Part shown: in pieces, positions 33,158 to 42,648 of the stretch
Numbering within the stretch: the first letter of the stretch is position 1
Layout of the letters: each line of letters begins with the position of its first letter
Origin: Synergistota bacterium
GTDB lineage: Bacteria; Synergistota; GBS-1
Assembly: GCA_025060595.1 (NCBI GenBank)
Contig: JANXBX010000008.1
Location: 1 to 64,000, forward strand
Direction: 5' to 3'
Length of the DNA stretch: 64,000 bases
Notes under the pieces: generated by a model
Seen by the model: the letters and a program-made list of their open reading frames with translations, nothing else
Told to the model about the DNA's origin: nothing
Database searches by the model: none
Made by a program: the position numbers and the translations under genes

Positions 33158-33937
33158 TCACCTTCCGTAGATTTCATCTATTATATCTATTCCACACTTT
33201 AGGGTTTTAAGCCATTCAAGGAATTTCTTAACGTTTTCTCCCTTAATTATAGCTCCATGTTGTGGTGCTATTACGTTTATTTCCTTTCTTTCGACCAAGC
33301 TGAGCCACTTTTTGAGCACAACGCTTGAGGCAACATATCTTTTATGGAAGCCTTCCATTAGCTTTGTATGACTATTAAAGTCCTCCACAATTGGGTATCT
33401 CTTGCCCTTTTCAAATATTGCAGCTCCTATATCGCCAGAGAAAAGAATCTTGGCCCTGGGATCATAGAGGTTGAAATTACCTGTTGAGTGAAGGAAATGA
33501 GCAGGTATTAACTCAAGCTCGACCCCTGAGGAAAGCTTTATCTTATCTCCGTTATCTGGTATGGGCACTACTCTTCTGTAATCGTATATGCCGAAGTGGG
33601 GAAGAAATCTTATCCACAGTTTCGATATATATATCCTTGCGTTTTCAGCTATGGAGAGCCAAAGCATTATTCCGGAGGATACATCTGGGTCTTGATGAGT
33701 GAAGAAGATATACTTTATCTTGCTTGGCTCTATTATTTCAGATACGTTAGCTAAAACTCTTGGGAAAACGTGAACTCCGCCTGGATCAAGTAAGACCGCT
33801 TCATTTCCATCGATTATCATATACTGGTTGGTTTGAACGATACCTTCTTCCTCCTTTTCCTCCCAAGCGAGAAATAGGAACTTATGGTTACTGTCTTCGT
33901 ATAGGGTGATGTTTTCTGTCCCTTTTATATTTTGCAT
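33158..33937 (-). CDS. ODP-type diiron oxygen-sensing protein (metallo-beta-lactamase fold)
   Basis: About 259 residues of the flavodiiron metallo-beta-lactamase fold, but without the flavodoxin domain. The diiron motif is [10 protein letters not shown], where flavodiiron enzymes usually have HxExDH. Further ligand regions are [20 protein letters not shown] and APQHGAII. This HxDPD variant is the signature of ODP, which in Treponema denticola and Thermotoga maritima binds O2 at a diiron site and in Treponema serves chemotaxis. ATG 33937 follows GGAGGTG by six bases; an ATG at 33952 overlaps that motif. The chemoreceptor gene directly downstream strongly supports a sensing role. Confidence 0.88.
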   Translation of the reverse strand: MQNIKGTENITLYEDSNHKFLFLAWEEKEEEGIVQTNQYMIIDGNEAVLLDPGGVHVFPRVLANVSEIIEPSKIKYIFFTHQDPDVSSGIMLWLSIAENARIYISKLWIRFLPHFGIYDYRRVVPIPDNGDKIKLSSGVELELIPAHFLHSTGNFNLYDPRAKILFSGDIGAAIFEKGKRYPIVEDFNSHTKLMEGFHKRYVASSVVLKKWLSLVERKEINVIAPQHGAIIKGENVKKFLEWLKTLKCGIDIIDEIYGR

Positions 33938-34086
33938 CTTTGACACCTCCATTTTGTGGAATAGAAGTCAAGTTGATTATAGTTCAATTATATCATCTAC
34001 CTTGAGCTGTTTAAAAAGCTGTGGTAAAAATTATTAAGTATTATGACTCTATGAGTTTAAATTCCTGAGAAAGGAGAGTATTGAGA

Positions 34087-35301
34087 ATGCTTCATAGTAG
34101 ATGGGTTGTTTTAATATCAACTCTTTTAATCATGTTTTGTATAGGTGGAGTTTATGCTTGGAGTGCCTTTGCCTATGAGCTTATCAAAGGAGGATATTTT
34201 TCTGTAACACAGTCTCAAATAGTTTTCAGTTCCATAAGTGGAGGAATACCCTTTTATATGATCTTGGCAGGCAGATTGGAGCAGAAGGTTAGAAGGCTAA
34301 AAAAGGTAGTTTTACTTACCGGGATACTGTTTGGTATAAGCTATATTCTTGCGGGGCTTTTTAATGGAAATTTTTGGGGAGTATGGCTTTCTTTAGGCTT
34401 TTTAAGTGCGATAGGTATAGGGATTCTTTATGCCTTAGGTATAGGTATTCCTATAAGATGGTTCCCTGCCCATAGGAAAGGTTTGGTTGCCGGTTTAGCT
34501 GTTGGTAGCTTTGGATTGGGATCGGTAGTATTGCCGTTCATAATTATGTATTTTAAGGGCTTGGGTTACTCTGTTCATCAAATATTCATAATTGTGGGTG
34601 TTATTTATCTTTCAGTCATTTCGGTAAGCGCTATCTTTTTTGATAGGCCAAATGATCCTGAGGGATCCTTATCTGGAGAGGGAATTTCAGTGAAGATTAA
34701 GTTTTTCAATCAATGGTGTTTCTGGAGGCTCTGGCTAGGTATTTTTTGTGGTGTGTTCGGAGGGGTGACTATAATAGGTAACTTGAAAAATATAGGATTG
34801 ACACTTATTAATGATGAGTTTCTTGTTACAGCAAGCATATCTTTGTTTGCGATTACTAACTGTATAGGAAGGGTTTTATGGGGATTTATAGGTGATAGAA
34901 TTGGTTCTCCTCGCGCTATAGTTCTGAGCATGCTTTGTGGAGCGTTAGCTTTAATAGGACTTTACACTCTCTCCATTAGTGCTATTATATATGTGTTATT
35001 GATATTTTTGCTTGGTTTTAGCTATGGTGCGAACTTCGTTCTCTTTGCGAGGGAGACCGCTGAGTGTTATGGGATTAATAAGGTTACCTTAATTTACCCA
35101 TATGTCTTCCTTGGTAATGCTCTAGCAGCAATTTGTGGACCGATCATTGGAGGGATTCTATATGATCTTTCTGGTGGATATTATAAAGTTATTTTAGTTG
35201 CCTTTTTTGTGAACTTATTAGGGGTTTCCTTCTTTGCGAAGGATGTGCTAAGGCTTATCCTATCCTTAATAAAACATCTTGGATTTTGTAAGGGGGGATA
35301 A
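34087..35301 (+). CDS. MFS transporter, oxalate/formate antiporter (OFA) family, copy 1
   Basis: About 404 residues with 12 membrane helices. The OFA-like start RWVVLISTLLIMFCIGGVYAWSAF, the GIPIRWFPAHRKGLVAGLAVGSFG loop and the second-half loop GRVLWGFIGDRIGSPRAI are the family's conserved regions. Substrates are typically small mono- or dicarboxylates. ATG 34087 aligns with the start of its paralogue and has AAGGAG ten bases upstream; TTG 34081 is an alternative. First gene of a tight four-gene operon ending in 2,4-diaminopentanoate dehydrogenase. Confidence 0.88.
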   Translation: MLHSRWVVLISTLLIMFCIGGVYAWSAFAYELIKGGYFSVTQSQIVFSSISGGIPFYMILAGRLEQKVRRLKKVVLLTGILFGISYILAGLFNGNFWGVWLSLGFLSAIGIGILYALGIGIPIRWFPAHRKGLVAGLAVGSFGLGSVVLPFIIMYFKGLGYSVHQIFIIVGVIYLSVISVSAIFFDRPNDPEGSLSGEGISVKIKFFNQWCFWRLWLGIFCGVFGGVTIIGNLKNIGLTLINDEFLVTASISLFAITNCIGRVLWGFIGDRIGSPRAIVLSMLCGALALIGLYTLSISAIIYVLLIFLLGFSYGANFVLFARETAECYGINKVTLIYPYVFLGNALAAICGPIIGGILYDLSGGYYKVILVAFFVNLLGVSFFAKDVLRLILSLIKHLGFCKGG

Positions 35302-35304
35302 GGC

Positions 35305-36501
35305 GTGTTTAAAAACAGATGGATTATACTGCTTGCGAGCTTTTCAATGATGTTCTGTGTGGGTGGGATCTATGCTTGGAGTGCCTTCGCCTATGAACTT
35401 ATGAAGGGAGGGTATATTTCTGCTACACAGTCTCAGGTAATTTTTAGCTCTATAGTGGGTGGTTTTTCTGCTTTTATGATCCTTGTGGGTAAGTTAGAGC
35501 GTAAATTAAGAACTCTTAAAAAGCTTGTTTTAACTGGAGCGATTCTTTTTAGCAGTGGTTACTTTCTCGTTGGCTTCTCCGGAGGGGATTTCCTCAAAAT
35601 TTGGCTTTTCTTGGGAGTTTTAGGTGCTCTAGGCATAGGTATCATTTATACATTGGGAGTAGGTATTCCTATAAGATGGTTTCCTCCAGATAGAAAGGGA
35701 TTAGTTACAGGAGTTTCTGTAGGTGGTTTTGGTTTAGGAGCCATAGTTTTACCCTTTATAATCTCTTATCTGATTGGCTTAGGATATAACATCTTTCAAG
35801 TGTTTATGATCGTCGGATTGTCCTATTTAGTTATAGTTGGTTTTAGTGCCCTTCTTTTTGATAAGCCTTATTACGAGGAAAACTTCGTCAAGGAGGAAAG
35901 CGGCTTAAAGGTAAAAGACATTTTCAAAAGGTGGACTTTTTGGAGGCTTTGGCTTGGCATCTTTTGTGGGACCTTTGGTGGAATGATGGTAGCGGGGAGT
36001 TTAAAAAGTATAGGGTTAAGTAAGCTGAATAATGAATCTGTGGTAACTATAAGTATCTCCCTCTTTGCCTTTGCTAACTTTATGGGTAGAATAGTGTGGG
36101 GATGGATTGGTGATCTTATTGGTTCCCCTCGAGCTATAGTTTTAAGCTTCCTTTGCGGGGCTTTTACCTTGCTGAGCTTAAATGTTCTTTCTTTCGGCGT
36201 TGTGTTGTATTTAGTTATGGTATTTTTGCTTGGTTTTAGCTATGGTGCGAACTTTGTTCTCTTTGCGAGGGAGACCGCTGAAAGATATGGGGTTGATAAG
36301 GTTACATTGATTTATCCTTTTGTTTTTCTAGGGTATTCCCTTGCGTCCTTTGCTGGGCCAATTTTGGGGGGTTTCTTATACGATCTTTATGGAAATTATA
36401 ACAGTGCTATATTAATCTCATTTTTAATTATGGTGATTGGTATTATAATTTTCTTTAAAAGTGCAGTGTTCGAAAGAAAAGCTCTTCGAATGGAGGGATG
36501 A
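35305..36501 (+). CDS. MFS transporter, OFA family, copy 2
   Basis: 398 residues and 12 helices, a close paralogue of the preceding gene, which ends three bases upstream. Shared landmarks are IYAWSAFAYELMKGGYISATQSQ, split here as in copy 1, the GIPIRWFPPDRKGLVTG loop and GRIVWGWIGDLIGSPRAI. A 61-base DNA stretch (36221-36281) differs at only one position from copy 1 (35003-35063), much more alike than the surrounding DNA. Two tandem carriers could work as a heteromer or on two acids. GTG start after GGGGGG. Confidence 0.88.
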   Translation: MFKNRWIILLASFSMMFCVGGIYAWSAFAYELMKGGYISATQSQVIFSSIVGGFSAFMILVGKLERKLRTLKKLVLTGAILFSSGYFLVGFSGGDFLKIWLFLGVLGALGIGIIYTLGVGIPIRWFPPDRKGLVTGVSVGGFGLGAIVLPFIISYLIGLGYNIFQVFMIVGLSYLVIVGFSALLFDKPYYEENFVKEESGLKVKDIFKRWTFWRLWLGIFCGTFGGMMVAGSLKSIGLSKLNNESVVTISISLFAFANFMGRIVWGWIGDLIGSPRAIVLSFLCGAFTLLSLNVLSFGVVLYLVMVFLLGFSYGANFVLFARETAERYGVDKVTLIYPFVFLGYSLASFAGPILGGFLYDLYGNYNSAILISFLIMVIGIIIFFKSAVFERKALRMEG

Positions 36502-36504
36502 TAC

Positions 36505-37749
36505 TTGGCTATTTTAAAACCCTTTAAGGCTTTAAGGCCTAAATCTCATTTAGTTTCTCTTGTAGCTGCACTGCCTTATGATGTGGTGGGTTTTAAGGAG
36601 GCAAAGGAAATTGTTAAGGGTAACCCTTATTCCTTCCTCAGGGTTGAAAAATCTGAGATCGAGTTCCCTTATGAGCCTGATGTTAACGATGTGAGCGTTT
36701 ATGAAAAGGCCAGAGAAAATTTGGAGAATATGATTAAGGAAGGAGTATTTATTTTAGAGGAAAAGCCTTGCTTTTACATTTATAGGGAAATCATGATGGG
36801 GAGAGCTCAAACTGGCATAGTTGGATGTTGCAGCATAGATGATTATTTAAGTGGAGTTATTAAGAGGCATGAGCATACCCGTGCGGATAAGGAGCTTGAA
36901 AGAATAAAACATATAGATATATGTGATGCTAATACTGGTCCGGTTTTCCTATTTTATCCCTTTAATGAGGAAATAGACGCTTTGATTAAAAGTTGGATAG
37001 AAGCTCATGTTCCGATTTACGATTTTATTTCTGAGGATGGAGTTAAACATACCGTTTGGATTGTGGATGAGGATGAGATTATTGGTAAATTAGAAGCCCT
37101 ATTTAATAAGGTTAGCTCTCTTTACATAGCTGATGGTCACCATAGGTGTGCCGCTGCCGTTAAGGTTGGTTTTGAAAGAAGAAAGGGTTCTAAATATAAG
37201 GATGGGGAGTTTAACTACTTTTTGGCAGCTGTATTTCCCGATAAGGATGTTTACATAATGGAGTATAACCGTTTAGTTAAGGATCTTAACGGTTTAAGCG
37301 AAGAGGAATTTTTAATTAGTATTAGGGATAAATTTGAAGTAGAAGAAAAGGGAGTTCACCCCTATAAGCCAGAAAGGGAACATATTTTTGGTATGTATCT
37401 TGAGGGTAAGTGGTATAAGCTTGAGGCTAGGAAGGGAAGTTATGATGAATCCGATCCAGTTAAAAGCCTTGATGTCTATATTTTGCAAGAAAATCTATTG
37501 AGGCCATTACTAGGTATATTAGATCCAAGAACTGATAAGAGAATAGATTTTGTTGGAGGTATAAGAGGGCTTGAGGAGCTTAAGAGAAGGGTTGATTCAG
37601 GAGAGATGAAGGTAGCCTTTGCCCTTTATCCTGTATCAGTTAAAGCTCTAATGGCCGTTTCTGATGCGGGTATGGTTATGCCTCCTAAATCTACATGGTT
37701 TGAGCCAAAGTTAAGGAGCGGTTTGTTTGTCCACAGATTAAGTGAGTAG
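36505..37749 (+). CDS. DUF1015-family protein
   Basis: A 414-residue conserved cytoplasmic protein. Recognisable DUF1015 stretches are IKPF-like LKPFKALRP at the start, ALPYDVV, NPYSFLRVEKSE, KRHEHTRADKELERI, NTGPVFLFYP and, near residue 210, ADGHHRCAAA. Function unknown; in other bacteria the family is often next to serine biosynthesis genes. TTG 36505 follows GGAGGGATG. It lies three bases after the second OFA carrier and 15 before the dehydrogenase, so all are in one operon. Confidence 0.85.
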   Translation: MAILKPFKALRPKSHLVSLVAALPYDVVGFKEAKEIVKGNPYSFLRVEKSEIEFPYEPDVNDVSVYEKARENLENMIKEGVFILEEKPCFYIYREIMMGRAQTGIVGCCSIDDYLSGVIKRHEHTRADKELERIKHIDICDANTGPVFLFYPFNEEIDALIKSWIEAHVPIYDFISEDGVKHTVWIVDEDEIIGKLEALFNKVSSLYIADGHHRCAAAVKVGFERRKGSKYKDGEFNYFLAAVFPDKDVYIMEYNRLVKDLNGLSEEEFLISIRDKFEVEEKGVHPYKPEREHIFGMYLEGKWYKLEARKGSYDESDPVKSLDVYILQENLLRPLLGILDPRTDKRIDFVGGIRGLEELKRRVDSGEMKVAFALYPVSVKALMAVSDAGMVMPPKSTWFEPKLRSGLFVHRLSE

Positions 37750-37764
37750 AGGGAGGGTAAGCTT

Positions 37765-38775
37765 TTGCGCATAGCTCTTTGGGGATTTGGTGCAATGGGG
37801 AGAGGGATAGCTACTGCTTTAATTCAGAGCGATTTAATAAAGCTTGTTGGGGTAATAGATAGAGATCCTTCTCTTTCGGGTAGGGATGTGGGCGAGATCT
37901 TAGGGATAGGCCCTTATGGGATTAGAGTTTCTGACTCTCCAGAAATTATAAGAAAGGTCAATCCCGATTTAGTTATAATTGCCACAAGCTCTTTTGTTAG
38001 GGAGGTTCTTCCTCAGGTGGAGTTTGCCGTTAAGGCGTGCTCCAATGTTATAACTATAGCTGAGGAAATGGTCTTTCCCTTTTATACTTATCCTGATGAA
38101 TCCAGCTATTTAGATGACTTGGCTAAACGATATGGGGTTACCATACTTGGAACCGGCGTAAATCCTGGTTTTGTATTAGACACTCTTATAATTGCCTTGA
38201 CGGGGGTATGCTTGAAAGTTGAAAGAATAGTTGCAAGAAGAATAAACGATCTCTCCCCCTTTGGTAAAACTGTCATGGAATCCCAAGGGGTTGGTAAAAC
38301 CTTAAGCGAGTTTGAGAAGGGTTTAAGAGATGGAAAAGTCGTTGGGCACATTGGTTTCCATCAGAGCATCGGGATGATATCAAGGGCTTTAGGTTGGAGG
38401 ATAACGAGGGTAGAGGAGGAAAGAAGGCCTATCGTATCTAAAGTTTATAGGGAAACCCCGGTTGTTAAGATTGAGCCTGGCTTAGTTGCTGGCTGTGAGC
38501 ACTTGGTTAAGGCTTATATGGGAGACAAATGCGTGATCGAGTTTTATCATCCTCAGCAAGTCTATCCTCATCTTGAGGGGATCGAAACCGGTGATTACAT
38601 AGAGATTTATGGTGATCCAGATATAAAGCTTGCTATAAGGCCTGAGATACCTGGTGGGAAAGCTACTGTTGCCATAGCAGTTAACATGATCCCAATTGTC
38701 TTGAGGGCAGAGTCTGGATTAAAGTGTATGGCCGATCTTCCTGTGCCGAGATCGATGTTATCATGCTGGAGATAA
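37765..38775 (+). CDS. 2,4-diaminopentanoate dehydrogenase-like enzyme
   Basis: A 336-residue NAD(P)-dependent amine dehydrogenase of the dihydrodipicolinate-reductase fold. The nucleotide motif is ALWGFGAMGRGIATAL, and further family regions are VIIATSSF, TILGTGVNPGFVLDTLIIALTG and the terminal MADLPVPRSML. In ornithine fermenters this enzyme oxidises 2,4-diaminopentanoate to 2-amino-4-oxopentanoate. The other genes of that pathway (ornithine aminomutase, AKP thiolase) are not in the window. TTG 37765 with GGGAGGG upstream. It is the last gene of the OFA-DUF1015 operon. Confidence 0.82.
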   Translation: MRIALWGFGAMGRGIATALIQSDLIKLVGVIDRDPSLSGRDVGEILGIGPYGIRVSDSPEIIRKVNPDLVIIATSSFVREVLPQVEFAVKACSNVITIAEEMVFPFYTYPDESSYLDDLAKRYGVTILGTGVNPGFVLDTLIIALTGVCLKVERIVARRINDLSPFGKTVMESQGVGKTLSEFEKGLRDGKVVGHIGFHQSIGMISRALGWRITRVEEERRPIVSKVYRETPVVKIEPGLVAGCEHLVKAYMGDKCVIEFYHPQQVYPHLEGIETGDYIEIYGDPDIKLAIRPEIPGGKATVAIAVNMIPIVLRAESGLKCMADLPVPRSMLSCWR

Positions 38776-38976
38776 AGGGTGGCCTTCATCTAATCTAAAG
38801 GGTTTGAAGGTAGAGGAAGGGCATTGCTTATTTTCATACTTTATGATAAAACAAGAGCATAAAGCGCTAATTAGACCAAGGAGTAGATATTGATTGTAAG
38901 ATTTTTGAGAAAATATTAGCTTCAGATAAAGTCCGAATTTCCCTTTCCTGGATTTGGGGAAGTCACATCCTTAAAG

Positions 38977-39843
38977 TTGGTCTATAAATTTGCTTTTGGA
39001 GGTTGGAGGCTTAAGCTTTTAAGGAATGCGATGAGCGTTGAGTATAAGGTTGATTGGTGGAGCGTATTTAGAGAGATACTTTCCTCTCACTCTCCCGAGA
39101 AGATTAGATTCCCTTCAGTGAGTCTAGTTAAGGAGGAGGATGGTTTCGGTTTTTTTAGGATTGGGGAAAGAGAGTTTTATTTCCCTTTGTCTTTCTACTC
39201 TCAAAGCCTTTTAGGATTTATTTACTGGGAGGTCTTTGACAGGAAGGTCTATGAGGGTGGGAACTGCTTAATTCAACCTGGTGACTGGGTGGTTGATGCA
39301 GGGGCATGCGAGGGCTTCTTTTCTCTTTATGCGTTAGAGAAGGGAGCTAACGTTCTCGTTTTTGAGCCTATACCTGAATTAGCGAAGGCTCTTGAGATGA
39401 CGCTTAAGAAATATATAGATGAGGGAAGGGCTAAGGTTTTCCCTTTAGGTCTTGGTAGTAGAAATGCTAGTGTGGAAATGTTTGTTTCAAGAAAAAGTGT
39501 GATAAGTAGTAGTTTTTCCAAAGATAAGATAGACTATCTTAAAGAAGAGTGGCTAGACTTTGAAAGAAAGATATTAAGAGTTGCTCCTCTTGATGAGCTT
39601 TTAAGATCTAATCTTTTGCCTCCTATATCTTTCATTAAGGCGGATGTGGAGGGTTATGAGAGGGAGCTACTTTTGGGTGCTTCTGAGGTTATCCGCAGAT
39701 ATAAGCCTCGTTTATCTATATGTACTTATCATCTTCCAGATGATTATATTGAGATACCGAAAATAGTTGAAGGCTTTGGCCTAAACTATAAAATAATACT
39801 AAAAGTGCATGGTAACACCTTAAGTATTATGCATGCTTGGTAA
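38977..39843 (+). CDS. FkbM-family methyltransferase
   Basis: A 288-residue methyltransferase of the FkbM type, which usually O-methylates sugars or lipids. The SAM motif is VVDAGACEGFFSLYAL near residue 105, followed by the acidic VFEPIPELAKAL and the FkbM hallmark SFIKADVEGYERELLLGA. TTG 38977 lacks a good ribosome binding site; ATG 39031, with AAGGA five bases upstream, is a serious alternative that trims 18 residues. The 200-base gap before it (38776-38976) shows no gene I can support. Confidence 0.85.
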   Translation: MVYKFAFGGWRLKLLRNAMSVEYKVDWWSVFREILSSHSPEKIRFPSVSLVKEEDGFGFFRIGEREFYFPLSFYSQSLLGFIYWEVFDRKVYEGGNCLIQPGDWVVDAGACEGFFSLYALEKGANVLVFEPIPELAKALEMTLKKYIDEGRAKVFPLGLGSRNASVEMFVSRKSVISSSFSKDKIDYLKEEWLDFERKILRVAPLDELLRSNLLPPISFIKADVEGYERELLLGASEVIRRYKPRLSICTYHLPDDYIEIPKIVEGFGLNYKIILKVHGNTLSIMHAW

Positions 39844-39919
39844 AGAGGGGGCTGGATGGCTTTGGTATGTAATTGGAGAACTTGGTTTTATGAGGATATT
39901 CTTGAAAAGGTGAGGTAGG

Positions 39920-40528
39920 TTGTTATGTAAGGTTTTTGGGGGTATTATATTTTGGATTTTTGTTTTTTCTTTATCTTTAGATTTGGATGGGGATGGGTTG
40001 TTAGAGGATGTATCTTTTTACCCTCATGTTGATAACGCTATCAGGGTTTTTAGAGAGGGCGTTGAAGTTTGGAAAGGGGTTCCCGCTCGCTGGGAAGCAT
40101 GGAAGCTTGTTATAGCTGATGTCGATGGTGATGGTATAAAGGAGCTTTTGGTTGGGGTTAATATTAAAACTCGATTTTTTCCTAACAAGCATAGGAGTAT
40201 CTTTGTTTTAGGATGGAATGGAAGCTTTGCTTATCCTCGCTGGCTTGGTTCTCACATGTCTAAGCCCTTAATTGATTTTACGGCTTTTAACTTGGATGGT
40301 TTGCCTCAGGATGAGCTTATAACTTTAGAGGAGACTCGCGAAGGCAGACGTTGTTTATTAGTTTATAGATGGGTCGGTTTTGGTTTCATTGTGATTTGGC
40401 ATAGTGAGCCGTTTAATGGTGGAGAGCTTTTCAATGATGGAAGTGTAGTCGGGGTAAAGTTTCAAGATGGGGGATTTCGCATAGTTCGATTTTTTAACGG
40501 GGGATTTCTTTTAAGGCCTTATCCTTGA
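39920..40528 (+). CDS. Secreted FG-GAP/EF-hand-like repeat protein
   Basis: A 202-residue protein with an N-terminal signal sequence (KVFGGIIFWIFVFSLSL). It has repeated calcium-binding-like loops DLDGDGLLEDVSF and DVDGDGIKELLVG, then a weaker third copy around NLDGLPQDELITL. This is the pattern of short FG-GAP/VCBS beta-propeller blades. TTG 39920 follows GAGGTAGG. It lies 32 bases before the DUF3160 gene in the same direction; such repeat proteins often accompany DUF3160, so a joint surface role is likely. The specific function is not known to me. Confidence 0.7.
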   Translation: MLCKVFGGIIFWIFVFSLSLDLDGDGLLEDVSFYPHVDNAIRVFREGVEVWKGVPARWEAWKLVIADVDGDGIKELLVGVNIKTRFFPNKHRSIFVLGWNGSFAYPRWLGSHMSKPLIDFTAFNLDGLPQDELITLEETREGRRCLLVYRWVGFGFIVIWHSEPFNGGELFNDGSVVGVKFQDGGFRIVRFFNGGFLLRPYP

Positions 40529-40560
40529 GAGGATAAGTGAAAATTTAAGGAGGTAGAATT

Positions 40561-42648
40561 ATGAGATTAAAAATTTTTTTATTTTTAGTATTAGGTTTTT
40601 GTTCCCTTTTATCTGGCCCATCCTTAAGTTATGTAAAGATTGAGGATGTTTCTAATATTGATAGGTTTCATATACCCGATAGCTCTAAGGCCCTGTTGGA
40701 GAAAAATCTCTTTGTAGTTTGTCCTGCTAGTCATTGGCAGCCTTTCTTTGTATACGAGGATAACGTATATCGCCGTATACCTAACTTTGTTACCGTTGAT
40801 AGCGTTCTTCATCTTTATCATCTTTTCTTTAACTTCACCTTAAGGAAATTGGAGGAAGAAAGATTTCTACCCCTTCTTAAAACCTTTACAAGAGGGCTTC
40901 TATCTCAAACTATTAGAACCTATGATAGCCTTCAAGGTGGGGAGCTTAAAGAAGCGGCCTTACGAAACGTAGCTTATGTAGGTGTGGCATTTAACTTACT
41001 TGGCCTTAAGGGGGAGCTTCCTCCTCAGGCTCAATCTATGGTTTCGAGGGAGCTCAATCTTATCAGAGAAAGGCCTGGTTTAGTTGAAGGGAATATATTC
41101 CCATATGCGATCGACTATACTCAGTTTATTCCTCGAGGGCATTACGCGGGAAAGGAAAGCCTAAGGCGATACTTTATGGTTATGGCTTGGTATGGCCTTG
41201 TCCCCTTTTCCCCAGCCTATAGGGATTCTGAGGGTAACCTGAAGTTAAGCTCGAGAGTGGCCCTTCAGACGATGCTCATAGTTAATGATGTTTATTCAGC
41301 TGGTTTAGTTGATACATGGGATAGGTTATTTAAACCACTTAACTATTTTGTTGGTTTTTCTGATGACCTTACAGTGAGAGAGGTAAGAGGTCTTTTAGAA
41401 AGCGTTTATGGCAAGAGGTATAACCTATCTGATCTTTCTAACCCGAGCGCACTAAGATTATATATAGATAAGTTTATTAAGCTAAGACAGCCTAGGATTA
41501 AGCCTAAGTTAGCTCACCTTGCTGGAAGGTTGCCTAACTTACCTGATCCTGAGGCCTCTCAGTTTCGGCTGATGGGACAGCGTTATACCCCCGATAGCGA
41601 AGTTTTACAAGAGCTTTCTGATCCTAAGGAGCGTCCTATACCATGCGGTTTAGATCTTATAGCTGTTATGGGAAGTGATAGGGCTTATCAGATAATCGAT
41701 GGAGGATATAGGGTTTATGGTTTGCCGGAAGCTTTTGGCAAACTTGTGTGGAAGGAATATATTAATAGGCGCGATGAGTTAGCCCAGAGGTTTAGTCAGC
41801 TTAGGGAAGGCGATTGGACCTCTACACTTTATTGGGGTTGGCTTTGGGTCTTAAAAAGCTTGATTGAGCCTGTTGATGAAAGATGCCCTCCTTTTATGAA
41901 AAACGTTGCCTGGAAAGATAAATCTATCCAGACCGCTTTAGCCTCTTGGGTTCAGCTACGTCATGATATCGTACTTTATGCTAAGCAATCCTTTGTAGGC
42001 GCTGAAGGGGGAGACGGAAGTGAGGAAGTTGTTAAAGGTTATGTGGAGCCTAACGTTGAAGCTTGGAAGCGCTTGCTTACTCTGATTCGTCAAACTAAAA
42101 AGTTATTCAATTACCAGAGATTGTTTGTTAAGGGTGTGGATGAGAAGTTAAATAGACTTGAAAATATGATTGATTTTTTACTTAAATGTGCTGAAAAAGA
42201 ACTTAAAGGAGAGCCTTTAAGCGAACAAGACTATATCAGGATAGAGACTATAGGCGGAGAGATGGATTTCCTCGCTTTGGAAGTAGTTAGCGATGGTAAA
42301 GCTTCAGGTTGGATGGAATTAGTTCATCCCTCTGATAGGAACATGGCATGTGTCGTTGATGTTCACACCGCAGATATTCGTGTAGAAGGTTTTGGACATC
42401 AAGTTTTGGAGGAGGCTATCGGGCATGCTAACGAGATATTTGTTATCGTTCCTATAGAAGGTAAGCCTACTTTAACTCGAGGGGCTGTTTTCAGTTATTA
42501 TGAGTTTTTATGGCCAGCCTCTGATAGATTGACTGATGAAAGATGGCAGGAAATGTTATCTAGAAATATAGCACCGCCTCAACCATCTTGGACAGGTTCC
42601 TTTACATCTCCTGAGAAAATAAAAGTAAAAGAAACCCCGGCACCTTGA
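40561..42648 (+). CDS. Secreted DUF3160-family protein
   Basis: A 695-residue exported protein. A signal peptide (LKIFLFLVLGFCSLLSGPSLS) is followed by a long region typical of DUF3160, with NFVTVDSVLHLYHLFFNFTLRKLEE near residue 75, RQTKKLFNYQ near 520 and VHTADIRVEGFGHQVLEEAIGHANEIFV near 600. Function is unknown; the family is found in thermophiles and archaea, usually exported. AAGGAGG lies six bases before ATG 40561. Pairing with the small repeat protein upstream suggests a cell-surface assembly. Confidence 0.82.
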   Translation: MRLKIFLFLVLGFCSLLSGPSLSYVKIEDVSNIDRFHIPDSSKALLEKNLFVVCPASHWQPFFVYEDNVYRRIPNFVTVDSVLHLYHLFFNFTLRKLEEERFLPLLKTFTRGLLSQTIRTYDSLQGGELKEAALRNVAYVGVAFNLLGLKGELPPQAQSMVSRELNLIRERPGLVEGNIFPYAIDYTQFIPRGHYAGKESLRRYFMVMAWYGLVPFSPAYRDSEGNLKLSSRVALQTMLIVNDVYSAGLVDTWDRLFKPLNYFVGFSDDLTVREVRGLLESVYGKRYNLSDLSNPSALRLYIDKFIKLRQPRIKPKLAHLAGRLPNLPDPEASQFRLMGQRYTPDSEVLQELSDPKERPIPCGLDLIAVMGSDRAYQIIDGGYRVYGLPEAFGKLVWKEYINRRDELAQRFSQLREGDWTSTLYWGWLWVLKSLIEPVDERCPPFMKNVAWKDKSIQTALASWVQLRHDIVLYAKQSFVGAEGGDGSEEVVKGYVEPNVEAWKRLLTLIRQTKKLFNYQRLFVKGVDEKLNRLENMIDFLLKCAEKELKGEPLSEQDYIRIETIGGEMDFLALEVVSDGKASGWMELVHPSDRNMACVVDVHTADIRVEGFGHQVLEEAIGHANEIFVIVPIEGKPTLTRGAVFSYYEFLWPASDRLTDERWQEMLSRNIAPPQPSWTGSFTSPEKIKVKETPAP

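Noticed and set aside
38776-38976. Possible short gene in the 200-base gap before the FkbM methyltransferase.
   Set aside because: Only a 16-codon frame without ribosome binding site was seen; no homology is recognisable.
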